From CAYPGJ01 sp964638515 (lineage in GTDB: Bacteria > Planctomycetota > Phycisphaerae > Phycisphaerales > UBA1924), in the NCBI GenBank assembly GCA_964638515.1, contig CAZWZL010000008.1:3964-67963 (forward strand): a stretch of 64,000 nucleotides of DNA, given 5' to 3'. Below, piece after piece: positions 18,151 through 26,956 of this stretch. Below the pieces are notes generated by a model. The model was not told where the DNA came from. It did not search any database and saw only the letters and a list, made by a program, of their open reading frames with translations. Position 1 is the stretch's first letter, and every line of letters begins with the position of its first letter. The position numbers were made by a program, and so were the translations under genes.

Positions 18151-18176
18151 GCCGATGCCTCACCGACCGCATCGGC
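18151..18176. terminator. Hairpin between convergent transcripts
   Basis: GCCGATGC and its exact reverse complement GCATCGGC form an 8-bp stem with a 10-base loop. The hairpin lies 28 bases after the ZntB-like stop codon and touches the stop codon of the small minus-strand frame. There is no T-run, so intrinsic termination is uncertain. It may act in both directions. Confidence 0.4.
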
Positions 18177-18365
18177 TCAACGCAGGATCGCGACGACTTC
18201 ACGCAGACCGGGAGCCTTTTTCGTCTCTTCGACGACGTTCGGCGCGACCGCCTCACCAGGCGCATCGCCGGCGTCCTCTCTCATGCCCGCCGCCAGGTCC
18301 AGCTCTTCCGCTTCTCCCGTGCCGCCCCCGATCGCGGCGCCGGCTCCGCCAAGAAGCCCGCGCAC
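18177..18365 (-). CDS. Small hypothetical protein downstream of the OPT gene
   Basis: A 62-residue frame from GTG 18365, with GGGGG a few bases before it. It is rich in Gly, Ala and Glu, begins with a short hydrophobic glycine-rich stretch (GLLGGAGAAIGGG) and ends in an acidic/basic half. Codon choice is like neighbouring genes, and the frame ends exactly at a hairpin. It has no recognised family. It could equally be untranslated 3' sequence of the OPT transporter message, whose stop lies 111 bases upstream. Confidence 0.3.
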   Translation of the reverse strand: MRGLLGGAGAAIGGGTGEAEELDLAAGMREDAGDAPGEAVAPNVVEETKKAPGLREVVAILR

Positions 18366-18476
18366 ACCCCCGCGAAGATCTGACCGTCCGCGCGAGGAAC
18401 AAGCGACATCGCCATTCCCCGAGGATCCAAGAGGCCGCCCGGCCGCGAGTCGGGAGGCCCACGGTTCTGCGCCCGC

Positions 18477-20492
18477 TCAATTCTTGAACAAGAACACCTT
18501 CAGCAGAATATCCCCGATGCCCACCAGCGCGGCGCCGGCGATCAGCCCCGCGCAGATCGGCTCCTGCGTGTCGATCCACAACAACTTCCCGCGCGATTCC
18601 TTCTTCTCCGCGAACATCCGGCCCATCACCCAGAAGAACATCGCGCCCGCGAACATCGCCATCGTCGACTCCGGGGGCACCAGCACGCCCAGGCCGATCG
18701 CCAGAGGCGAGATCGGGAACTTCCCCCGGCTGAAGATCCGCACCACCTCCATCACCAGCCCGACCCCGGCCGCGATCCCCATCGACCACGCGATCGACGT
18801 CGTCAGCAGCTTGCCCTCTCCCCCTCCGAACAACGACGTCACCAGGTCCGACACACCCTTCCACTGCACCGCGGACGGGAACGAGAACTGCCCCCCCTCC
18901 GGCGCCATGATCTTCTGCACGTGCTCCGCATCCGCCGCCGCCTTTCCCGCGTCGTAATCGCTCAGGAAGAGCACGAAGAACAACGGCGTCGAGGCCAGCG
19001 CGCCCGCCATGATCCCGATCATGTGCCCGATCGCCTGCTGACGCGGCTTCGCGCCCAGCATGTACCCCGGCTTGATGTCCATCAGCAGGTTGCTCGCGTT
19101 CGACGCCACCTCAACGCACATCACGCCCGTCATGAGGTTCGTCGCCGGATGCTTCGGCGCCGCGGCCCCGAAGATGAACTGCGGGATCTTCGACAACGAG
19201 CCGGTCGGCGTGATGCCCGTCAACGCCGTGCTGCTCGACGCGATCAGCGTCAGCACGATGATCAGCGGGATCGCCAGCGCCCCCAGCACCCACGACACCC
19301 CGAAATACGCGTGCGCCATCCACACGCCCAGCGCGCCCACGATCGGGATCCCCACGAACGAAACCTTCAGCGGCAGCTCGATGTGCGCCACCACATCCTC
19401 CGTCGCGGCCTTCCCCTTCCTCCCGAACACCGCGCGGAACGCCTCAACGAACACCTTGGGCTTGGCGAACAGCGACACCATCGACGCCATCACCATGATC
19501 GAGATGCCCCACCAAAGAGACCAGTTGTTCAGAATGTGCGCCCGTCCGAACACCGCCTCCCCCGTCACCGCGTTCACCGACTTGGGCTGGATCTCCCCGA
19601 TCGAGATCATCCACGGCGCGATGATCGCAAAGTTCAGGATCATCCCGATCATCAGGCTCGACGCCGCTCGGATCCCCATCAGCCCTCCCGCGCCCACCAT
19701 CGCCAGATCCAGCGCGGGGCTCAACGCCAATTGCCGCACATCCACGTTCGCGATCCGGGGAATCGGAACCCAGTTCTTCTTCACCATCCAGTAGTACCAG
19801 GCGTCCAGGTTGTGCGGCAGATGCCACGCCTTGGTCATTCCGAACAGCCGCTCCTGCAGCAAACGCATGTAGTGCTCGCCCGAGATGAACGAGATGAACC
19901 CCGCCGCGCCCGCCGTGATCGCCAGCGCCTTGGCCTTGAACAAACCAACCGCCGCGTCCGCCGTGTACAGCGTGTCCAGCACCACCCCGCACGCCCGACC
20001 CTCCGGGAACGGCTGCTGCTCGTCGTTGATGAACCGGCGCTTCATCGGGAATGCCACCAGCACCCCGAGAATCGACAGCACCACATTGAACGACATCATG
20101 TGCCACCAGTTCATGGGGCGGTTTTCCACCCACATGTACGCGGCCATGCCCGAGATCAGCGGCCCCGTCATGTAACCCGCCGCCGTGGCCACCGACTGCG
20201 AACAGTTGTTCTCCAGAATCGTCATGTCCTTGGCGCCGAGGCGCGACATGATCCGAAACATGGCAAACGCCAGGATCACCGACGTCAGCCCAACACCCAG
20301 CGTCCATCCCGCTTTCGCGCCCACGTACAGGTTCGTCGCCGACAGCACCCCCCCGAGCAGAAACCCCGTGAGCGCCGACCGCAGCGTCAGCTGGGGCATG
20401 TCCCCCCGAAACACCGTCTCCAGCCACCAACGGTCCTTCTGCTCACGGGTCCACGTTCGGATCTGCTCGTCCGTCAGGTGGGGAATGGCCAT
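18477..20492 (-). CDS. OPT family oligopeptide transporter
   Basis: A 671-residue multi-spanning membrane protein of the OPT family. Recognisable segments are PQLTLRSALTGFLLGGVLSATNLYVGAKAGWTLG split across the first helices, LENNCSQSVATAAGYMTGP, FPEGRACGVVLDTL and STALTGITPTGSLSKIPQF, which are characteristic of bacterial OPT proteins of this length. Family members import oligopeptides or metal-chelate complexes in symport with protons; the substrate here is unknown. The ATG at 20492 lacks a clear Shine-Dalgarno sequence. The gene is divergent from the helicase gene. No peptidase gene accompanies it directly. Confidence 0.92.
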   Translation of the reverse strand: MAIPHLTDEQIRTWTREQKDRWWLETVFRGDMPQLTLRSALTGFLLGGVLSATNLYVGAKAGWTLGVGLTSVILAFAMFRIMSRLGAKDMTILENNCSQSVATAAGYMTGPLISGMAAYMWVENRPMNWWHMMSFNVVLSILGVLVAFPMKRRFINDEQQPFPEGRACGVVLDTLYTADAAVGLFKAKALAITAGAAGFISFISGEHYMRLLQERLFGMTKAWHLPHNLDAWYYWMVKKNWVPIPRIANVDVRQLALSPALDLAMVGAGGLMGIRAASSLMIGMILNFAIIAPWMISIGEIQPKSVNAVTGEAVFGRAHILNNWSLWWGISIMVMASMVSLFAKPKVFVEAFRAVFGRKGKAATEDVVAHIELPLKVSFVGIPIVGALGVWMAHAYFGVSWVLGALAIPLIIVLTLIASSSTALTGITPTGSLSKIPQFIFGAAAPKHPATNLMTGVMCVEVASNASNLLMDIKPGYMLGAKPRQQAIGHMIGIMAGALASTPLFFVLFLSDYDAGKAAADAEHVQKIMAPEGGQFSFPSAVQWKGVSDLVTSLFGGGEGKLLTTSIAWSMGIAAGVGLVMEVVRIFSRGKFPISPLAIGLGVLVPPESTMAMFAGAMFFWVMGRMFAEKKESRGKLLWIDTQEPICAGLIAGAALVGIGDILLKVFLFKN

Positions 20493-20605
20493 GGGGCCGA
20501 AAGGTAGCGTCTCGCCCCGTCAATGGAAGCACAAATCCCGCGCTTCGCGCACCCCGGCCCCGACGCATAGGCTCACTCGTTCCATCACCCCCCGTGCGCC
20601 GCGCC

Positions 20606-23092
20606 ATGATTGACGTCGCCACAGCTTGGTTCCGCTCCAAGGGCTGGACGCCCTTCGACTTTCAGCGCAACACCTGGAGCGCCTACATCGATGGACGCTC
20701 CGGCCTCCTGCACGCCCCCACCGGCGCCGGAAAGACCCTCGCCCTCTGGCTCGCGCCGCTCCTCGAGCAACCTCCCGTCGCTGCCCCGGAGCCGCTGCGT
20801 GTCCTCTGGATCACGCCCCTCCGCGCGCTCTCCAACGACACGGCGCAAGCCCTCCTCGCGCCCGTCCGCGATCTCAATCTCCCCTTCACCGTCCAGACCC
20901 GCACGGGCGACACCGCATCCTCCCTGCGCGCCAAACAACGTAAGTCCCCGCCCTCCGCGCTCATCACCACGCCCGAATCACTCTCCATTCTCCTCTCCCA
21001 CCCGGAATCCACCACCTACTTCTCAACCCTGCGCGCCGTCATCGTCGACGAGTGGCACGAACTCCTCTCCACCAAACGAGGCGTGCTCACCGAACTCGCC
21101 CTCGCGCGCCTCCGCACGCTCGCGCCCGGCCTGCGCACCTGGGGGCTCTCCGCAACGCTCGCCAACCTCTCCGACGCCGCACGCGCGCTCGTCGGACACC
21201 GCGCCCCCCAGCCCACGCTCATCCACGCGCCCGCACGACACGACACCATCATCGAGACCATCCTCCCCGACGACATCGAGCGATACCCGTGGGCCGGGCA
21301 CATCGGCATCCGGCTCCTCGACCGCGTCATCGATTCCATCCTGGCCGCGCGCACAACGCTCCTCTTCACCAACACCCGCTCTCAATCCGAGATCTGGTTT
21401 CGCCAGATCCTCCGCCGGAGCCCCGATCTCCTGGGCCGCATCGCCCTGCACCACGGCTCGCTCGACCGCGACATCCGACGACGAGTCGAATCCCTTCTCC
21501 GTGCCGACGGCGCGCCCCACTCCGCGCTCCGCTGCGTGGTCTGCACCTCATCCCTCGACCTCGGCGTCGATTTCGCGCCCGTCGATCAGGTCATCCAGAT
21601 CGGCTCACCCCGAGGCGTTGCCCGCCTCCTCCAGCGCGCCGGCCGAAGCGGCCACCGCCCCGGCGCCGTCAGCCGCATCCTCTGCGTCCCCACCAACGCG
21701 CTCGAACTCCTCGATTTCGCCGCCGCGCGCGACGCCGCAGCCGCTGGCCTCGTCGAACCTCGATCCCCTCTCCACAAGCCTCTCGACGTCCTCGCACAAC
21801 ACCTCGTCACCGTGGCGTCCGGCGGCGGCTTCGACGAACCCGCCCTGCTCGACGAAGTCCGCTCCACCGCGGCGTACGCCGATCTATCCGACGAGGAATG
21901 GAAGTGGGTCATGGACTTCTCCCGTCAAGGCGGCCCCTCCCTGCACGCCTATCCGCGCTTCGCGCGCATCACGCCGCGCAACGCGCGCTGGCACGTCGCC
22001 TCCTCCACCATCGCCGCAAGTCATCGTCTCGACATCGGCGTCATCGTCTCCGACGCGGCCGTGACCGTGCAATATCAGAACGGCCGCACCCTCGGATCCA
22101 TCGAAGAGTCCTTCATCTCCCGCCTCGTGCCCGGCGATCGATTCGTCTTCGCCGGGCGCACCCTCGAGCTCATCCGCCTCCGACAGATGACCGCACACGT
22201 CCGGCCCGCGAAGTCCGCCGGCGGCGCCGTCCCCCGATGGAACGGCGGCAAAATGCCCCTCTCCTCCCACCTCGCCGCCGCCGTGCGACATCGCCTCGCC
22301 GATGCCGCACGCGGCGAGTTCCAAGGCCCCGAGATGGCCCTCCTCCGCCCGCTTCTCGAACGCCAGGCCGCCGTCTCGCGCATCCCAACCGCCGATGAGC
22401 TCCTTATCGAATCCCTCAAGACCCGAGAAGGGCACCACGCCTTTGTCTTCCCGTTCGCCGGCCGCCTCGCCCACGAAGCCCTCGCCCCGCTCGTGGCCTG
22501 GCGCATCTCCCGGCGCGATCACCGCACCGTCCGCGCCGTCGTCAACGACCTCGGCATCGAGCTCCTCTCCAATCTCCCCCTCACGCTCTCCGAACCAGAC
22601 TGGCGCGCCGCCCTCTCTCCCGACAATCTCCTCGTTGACCTGCTGCACGCCATCAACGCCGGCGAACTCGCACGCCGACAATTCCGCGAGATCGCCCGCA
22701 TCGCCGGACTCACCCCACAGGGCTACCCCGGCCGACCCTCCCCCGCGCGTCGACTCCAGGCGTCCTCAGAAATGTTCTTCGACGTGTTCACCGAATTCGA
22801 CCCCGAGAACCTGCTCCTCTCACAAGCGCGCCGCGAGATGCTCGAAGGACAGTTCGAAATCGACCGCGTCCGCGCATCCCTCGAGTGGATGTCCAAGGCC
22901 CCCCTCCTGCTCATGCAGCCTCGAGGCCTCACCCCGCTGGCCTTCCCCCTCTGGGCAGAGAGCCTGCGCGCGACCACCGTCTCCTCCCAACGCTGGGAAG
23001 ATCGGGTCCGCGATATGGTGGTGCGCCTCGAACGAGCTCACACGCCCACAACGCCGCGCCGACGATCGTCACGACATGCCAAGCGCGATTGA
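20606..23092 (+). CDS. Ligase-associated DEXH-box helicase (Lhr family)
   Basis: An 828-residue helicase from ATG 20606 (GTG 20594 is an alternative). Motifs in order: the Q-like segment FDFQRNTWSAYIDG, Walker A APTGAGKT (about 37-44), DEWH box (about 148-151), a SAT-type motif GLSATLANL, VVCTSSLDLGVDF and the QRAGRSGHR motif VI. A winged-helix and Lhr-type C-terminal domain fill the rest. Length and motifs match the family found beside an ATP-dependent DNA ligase, an exonuclease and a phosphoesterase in a DNA-damage gene set. It overlaps the phosphoesterase gene by 17 bases, so those two are coupled. The ligase and exonuclease genes are absent from this window. Confidence 0.9.
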   Translation: MIDVATAWFRSKGWTPFDFQRNTWSAYIDGRSGLLHAPTGAGKTLALWLAPLLEQPPVAAPEPLRVLWITPLRALSNDTAQALLAPVRDLNLPFTVQTRTGDTASSLRAKQRKSPPSALITTPESLSILLSHPESTTYFSTLRAVIVDEWHELLSTKRGVLTELALARLRTLAPGLRTWGLSATLANLSDAARALVGHRAPQPTLIHAPARHDTIIETILPDDIERYPWAGHIGIRLLDRVIDSILAARTTLLFTNTRSQSEIWFRQILRRSPDLLGRIALHHGSLDRDIRRRVESLLRADGAPHSALRCVVCTSSLDLGVDFAPVDQVIQIGSPRGVARLLQRAGRSGHRPGAVSRILCVPTNALELLDFAAARDAAAAGLVEPRSPLHKPLDVLAQHLVTVASGGGFDEPALLDEVRSTAAYADLSDEEWKWVMDFSRQGGPSLHAYPRFARITPRNARWHVASSTIAASHRLDIGVIVSDAAVTVQYQNGRTLGSIEESFISRLVPGDRFVFAGRTLELIRLRQMTAHVRPAKSAGGAVPRWNGGKMPLSSHLAAAVRHRLADAARGEFQGPEMALLRPLLERQAAVSRIPTADELLIESLKTREGHHAFVFPFAGRLAHEALAPLVAWRISRRDHRTVRAVVNDLGIELLSNLPLTLSEPDWRAALSPDNLLVDLLHAINAGELARRQFREIARIAGLTPQGYPGRPSPARRLQASSEMFFDVFTEFDPENLLLSQARREMLEGQFEIDRVRASLEWMSKAPLLLMQPRGLTPLAFPLWAESLRATTVSSQRWEDRVRDMVVRLERAHTPTTPRRRSSRHAKRD

Positions 23093-23786
23093 CATCACGT
23101 TCGCCGACGAACCGCTCACCCTCCTCCACGAGCGCGCCGTCCTCCACTCCCCCTCCTCCACCCTCTTCCTCTCCGACCTCCACCTCGGCAAGCCCGCCTC
23201 CTACCGCGCGCTCGCCGCCCCCGTCCCCGAATCCGTCACCGACGCCGACCTCGCTCGCCTCTCCTCACTCCTCGCGCAACACCGCCCCGAGCGCCTCTGT
23301 GTGCTGGGAGATCTTTTCCACGACTCCCACTACACCTCCCCCGAAACCCTCTCACGACTCCTCGCCTGGCGCGCCGCGCACTCCGCGCTTCAAATCTCCC
23401 TCATCCTCGGCAACCACGATCGCCGCGCCGGCGCGCCACTCCCGGATCTCCGTATCGACACGCTCGAAGCCCCCCACCCCTTCCCGCCCTTCACGCTCCT
23501 CCACGACCCCGCCGACGCGCGCCGGGACCATTGCTCCCTCGCCGGCCACATCCACCCCGCGGCCCGCCTCTCCCCCCTCCCACGGTTCGGCCCCTCCTCA
23601 CTTCGCGCGCCCTGCTTCTGGCTCTCCGAACACCTGCTTGTGCTCCCGGCGTTCTCTCGATTCACAGGCAGCGCCCTCGTCAGCCCGCGCGCCCGCGACC
23701 GCATCTTCCCCATCCACGACAACGCCATCCTCGAAGTGGCCACGCTCGACGCGATCCCGCGCCCACGCTCCCGCGCACGATCCTGA
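23076..23786 (+). CDS. pdeM: Ligase-associated metallophosphoesterase
   Basis: A 236-residue calcineurin-like phosphoesterase from ATG 23076, inside the end of the helicase gene. The metal-binding motifs appear in order: SDLHLGKPASYR (D-x-H), GDLFHDSHY (GD), GNHDRR (GNHD), and GHIHPAARL (GHxH). This set and the pairing with the Lhr-type helicase identify the PdeM group. These enzymes hydrolyse phosphodiesters; the physiological substrate in the DNA-damage set is not established. The gene converges with the ABC permease gene, 23 bases separating the stops. Confidence 0.9.
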   Translation: MPSAIDITFADEPLTLLHERAVLHSPSSTLFLSDLHLGKPASYRALAAPVPESVTDADLARLSSLLAQHRPERLCVLGDLFHDSHYTSPETLSRLLAWRAAHSALQISLILGNHDRRAGAPLPDLRIDTLEAPHPFPPFTLLHDPADARRDHCSLAGHIHPAARLSPLPRFGPSSLRAPCFWLSEHLLVLPAFSRFTGSALVSPRARDRIFPIHDNAILEVATLDAIPRPRSRARS

Positions 23787-23809
23787 CGCACCGGAGCCGC
23801 CCCCGGCCG

Positions 23810-25108
23810 TCAACCCTCAGAGCGCGTGAAGAGCAACGCCCCGATCGTAAATCCCGCGCCGCCGATCCCCAGCAGCACTCCGCACGGCAGAAGCATCTGC
23901 GCAGGCGTGAAGCCGCGCCACACCGCCCCCTCCATCGCCAGGATCCCCCACTTCACCGGGCTCACGTGGCTCACCGTCTGCATCCATCCGGGCATGATGA
24001 ACAGCGGGATCATCCCGCCGCCCAGCATCGCCATCACCAGCAACACCGCCCACCCCGCCCCGCCCGCCGCGGCCTCCGTCTTCGCCACCGTCGCCATCAG
24101 CATCATGATCCCCACAAAGCACACCCCGACACTCACCACCGCCATCACAAACAACCCGGGCGACTCGATCCGCAACCCGAACACCGTCATCGACACCGCC
24201 AGCAAGAACACGATCACCAGCGCCACCGTCGCCCCGCACGCCACCGCCTTCCCCAAGAGCACGTCCGCCCGTCGAACCGGCGCCGCACGCAAACGCACCA
24301 GCGTCCCCTTCGTCCGCTCCGTCACCAGCGACATCGCAAACCCCGCCGTCGCGCCCAACACGCCCCAGATCGCGGCCTGCGGGAACGTGATCCCGAACGG
24401 GTTCTTCGGCCCTCCCCGCTCCTTTCGCGCGCGCGCGACCTCCACCTTCTCCACACGGATCGGCTCGAACCCCTGCATCACCCCACCCGCGTCCGTCCCG
24501 CTCGCCTCCTGCTCCTCCACGCCCTTGAAGAACGTCTGCATGCTCGACAGCATCGGCGTCAGAATCGACCGAACACCCGCCGGAATATCCGTGTCGCTCT
24601 CCGCAGCCCGCATCGCCTCACCCATCTGCGCCTGCATCTGCTTCGGATCCGAAAACGTCCCCTGCATCTTCTCGAACGCGCTCTTCAGCACCATCCCTTC
24701 CAGCATCCCCGCCTCGGCCTTTCTCGACGGATCCACCGCCAGCTCCACCGTCGCCGGCTCCCCCCAGAACATCTTCTCGCTCCGCTCGCCGAACCCCAGC
24801 GGCGTCACCACCGCCGCCGTCCGTTTCCCACGCCGCACCAGGTCCAACGCCTCGTCCCGCGTCGCAACCTCGCTCACCTCGAGGTCACCCGACGCGCGCA
24901 GCGACTCCACAAACGATGTCGAGCCCGCGCTCCGATCCACGTCCGCCACCACCACCCGGATCTTCGCCGTCTCCCCACCCTGCCCCGAGAAGATCATGCC
25001 GAAGAAGATCCCGTACATCAGCGGGAACACGAACACGAAGAACATCCCGATCTTGTCGCGGAACTGCAGCAACAAATCCTTCCAGGCCAACGCCAGCACC
25101 GCTCGCAT
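23810..25108 (-). CDS. ABC-2 type transporter permease
   Basis: A 432-residue membrane protein. One N-terminal helix (about 18-38, GMFFVFVFPLMYGIFFGMIF) is followed by a large extracytoplasmic domain (about 45-235) and five or so C-terminal helices (from about 240). This is the NatB/YhgE-like arrangement of ABC-2 exporters. A repeat-free but charged segment rich in Gln/Met (FSDPKQMQAQMGEAM) lies in the periplasmic domain. It lies 3 bases downstream of its ATPase gene, so the two form one transporter. Substrate is unknown; drug, lipid or sodium efflux are possibilities within the family. Confidence 0.9.
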   Translation of the reverse strand: MRAVLALAWKDLLLQFRDKIGMFFVFVFPLMYGIFFGMIFSGQGGETAKIRVVVADVDRSAGSTSFVESLRASGDLEVSEVATRDEALDLVRRGKRTAAVVTPLGFGERSEKMFWGEPATVELAVDPSRKAEAGMLEGMVLKSAFEKMQGTFSDPKQMQAQMGEAMRAAESDTDIPAGVRSILTPMLSSMQTFFKGVEEQEASGTDAGGVMQGFEPIRVEKVEVARARKERGGPKNPFGITFPQAAIWGVLGATAGFAMSLVTERTKGTLVRLRAAPVRRADVLLGKAVACGATVALVIVFLLAVSMTVFGLRIESPGLFVMAVVSVGVCFVGIMMLMATVAKTEAAAGGAGWAVLLVMAMLGGGMIPLFIMPGWMQTVSHVSPVKWGILAMEGAVWRGFTPAQMLLPCGVLLGIGGAGFTIGALLFTRSEG

Positions 25109-25111
25109 GTG

Positions 25112-25960
25112 TCAGTCCCTCAGGCTTCGACCCGTCAGCTTCAGAAACACGCCCTCGAGGCTCGCGCGCTCCACGCGCACGCCCCGCACATTCCCTCTTG
25201 TGAGCGACTCGCGCACCACACCCACCGGATCGTCCGTCGCCACGCGCTCCTCCCCCTCCTCGCGCTGCACCACCACAATGCTCTCTCCGCCGTGCTGCTC
25301 AATCAGCGAGTCCACCGTGCCCAACGCCAAGAGCCGGCCATGATCAATCACCCCCACCCGATCACACAACCGCTCCGCCTCCTCCATGTAGTGCGTCGTG
25401 TACACCACCGACACCCCCTCCCCCTTCACCCGCTCGATCGATTCGAAGATCGCGTTCCGGCTCTGAGGATCAACGCCCGCCGTCGGTTCATCCAACAGCA
25501 CAAGCCTCGGCCCGTGCACCATGGCCGCAACCAGATTCAGCCGTCGTTTCATCCCGCCGGAAAACGTCTTCACCAACTTCCGCTTCCGATCCTCCAGCCC
25601 CGCCAACGCCAGCATCCGGCCCACACCGTCCCGCAGCGCCGGCCCCCGCATCCCGTACAGCCGACCGAAGAACGAAAGATTCTCCTGCGCGGTCATCTCG
25701 TCGTACACCGCCAACCCCTGCGGCGCCACGCCCATCAGCCGTCTCGCGCCCGTCTCCATGGGCGAACCCACCCCCTCGATCTCCACCCCGCCCTCGTCCG
25801 GAGCCATCGACCCCGTCACGATCCCGATCGTGGTCGATTTCCCGGCCCCGTTCGGTCCAAGCAGCCCGAACACCTCTCCAGCCCGCACCTCGAGCGAGAG
25901 CCCGTCCACAGCCAGCGTTTCCGCCCCGTAACGCTTGCTCACCCGAGAAACGCGAAGCAT
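25112..25960 (-). CDS. ABC transporter ATP-binding protein (ABC-2 exporter)
   Basis: A 282-residue ATPase. ATG 25960 has GGAGG upstream and begins at the usual first strand; an earlier start at 26026 adds only glycine-rich sequence. Walker A is GPNGAGKST (about 35-43), the signature FSGGMKRR, Walker B LVLLDEPTAGVDP, followed by the H-loop TTHYMEEAE. This is the DrrA/NatA/CcmA-like class that powers ABC-2 permeases, and the permease gene follows at once. The C-terminal 60 residues carry the typical regulatory extension (EGVFLKLTGRSLRD end). Transcription is divergent from the alpha/beta hydrolase gene. Confidence 0.93.
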   Translation of the reverse strand: MLRVSRVSKRYGAETLAVDGLSLEVRAGEVFGLLGPNGAGKSTTIGIVTGSMAPDEGGVEIEGVGSPMETGARRLMGVAPQGLAVYDEMTAQENLSFFGRLYGMRGPALRDGVGRMLALAGLEDRKRKLVKTFSGGMKRRLNLVAAMVHGPRLVLLDEPTAGVDPQSRNAIFESIERVKGEGVSVVYTTHYMEEAERLCDRVGVIDHGRLLALGTVDSLIEQHGGESIVVVQREEGEERVATDDPVGVVRESLTRGNVRGVRVERASLEGVFLKLTGRSLRD

Positions 25961-26197
25961 CCAGCCTCCAATCACTCCGAGCCGCAGCCCAACGACCGAC
26001 CCCGATCCACCCTGACCCTGTATCATGCCTTGTTGGGGATCGTTCCCCCGAGGTTACTTCAACGGGTCGCAGGATTCTGATCCACCGCCCTCGGAGCTTC
26101 CAAGCTGAGCGTCGCAACGCCCATCCCCACGACTCTGGTCTATCCGGAAGACCTTCGCCCGGACGAGTCGGACCCCAAAGTCCGTACTCCCGTCCGT

Positions 26198-26953
26198 GTG
26201 GACGAGATCGGGCGGGGTGAACCCGTCGTCTTCCTCCACGGCCTGCTGGGCGTCAACGAACACTGGTACCCCGTCGCACGATCACTCGCCCCACGAGCGC
26301 GCTGTCTCATGCTCGGTATGCCACTGCTCGAACTCAAGGGCCAGGCCTGCTCCGTCGACGGCGTCACCAAGCTGACCATCGCCGTCCTCGAAGCCGTCGT
26401 CGCAGGTCCGGCCGTCCTTCTGGGCAACTCGCTCGGCGGGCACGTGGCGCAACGAATCGCCATGGAGCGGCCCGACCTCTGCAAAGCGCTCGTCCTGGCC
26501 GGGTCCTCAGGTCTCTTCGAACGAACCCTCGAACGCGGCGTCGAGCACCGTCCCTCCCACGACTGGGTTTCGCGCAAGATCAAGGGTCTCTTCTGCGACG
26601 AAGACCGCGTGCCGCCCGACCTCATCGATCGCGCCTACGAAGAACTCTCCCAACGACACGCCGCCCGCGCCGTGGTGCGACTGGGCCGATCCGCCAAGTC
26701 CGACCACATGGGCGACCGCATCCACACCATCCAGCATCCCACCCTTCTGCTGTGGGGGCTGCAGGACACCGTGACGCCCCCCGAAGTTGCCGAAGAATTC
26801 CACGAACTCATCCCCAACTCACAGCTCGCCTGGATCGAGCGCTGCGGCCACGCCCCAATGCTCGAACGGCCCGACGAATTCGCGCAGGCCATCCACACCT
26901 TCCTTGATCAACTCCAGAGCGGCGAGTTCCCCTCCCGCCCCCCGCGCACCTGA
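26198..26953 (+). CDS. Alpha/beta hydrolase
   Basis: A 251-residue hydrolase as counted from GTG 26198. The oxyanion segment VVFLHGLLG and the nucleophile elbow GNSLGG (Ser about 77) are present, with a late acid LWGLQDTVTP and His in ERCGHAPMLERP. The domain normally has one more N-terminal strand, and the frame stays open and protein-like back to 26081 with no ATG, GTG or TTG. GGAG lies 8 bases before a CTG at 26105, which might be the true start. The substrate is unknown. The GH3 gene follows after 3 bases, so the pair is probably an operon, perhaps a synthetase with its matching hydrolase. Confidence 0.85.
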   Translation: MDEIGRGEPVVFLHGLLGVNEHWYPVARSLAPRARCLMLGMPLLELKGQACSVDGVTKLTIAVLEAVVAGPAVLLGNSLGGHVAQRIAMERPDLCKALVLAGSSGLFERTLERGVEHRPSHDWVSRKIKGLFCDEDRVPPDLIDRAYEELSQRHAARAVVRLGRSAKSDHMGDRIHTIQHPTLLLWGLQDTVTPPEVAEEFHELIPNSQLAWIERCGHAPMLERPDEFAQAIHTFLDQLQSGEFPSRPPRT

Positions 26954-26956
26954 CCC

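Noticed and set aside
18921..20507. 528-codon plus-strand frame opposite the OPT gene
   Set aside because: Extremely Arg/His-rich and domain-free, while the minus strand encodes a full OPT transporter.
23531..26080. 849-codon plus-strand frame across the ABC exporter genes
   Set aside because: An Arg/His/Pro-rich shadow of two well-supported minus-strand genes.
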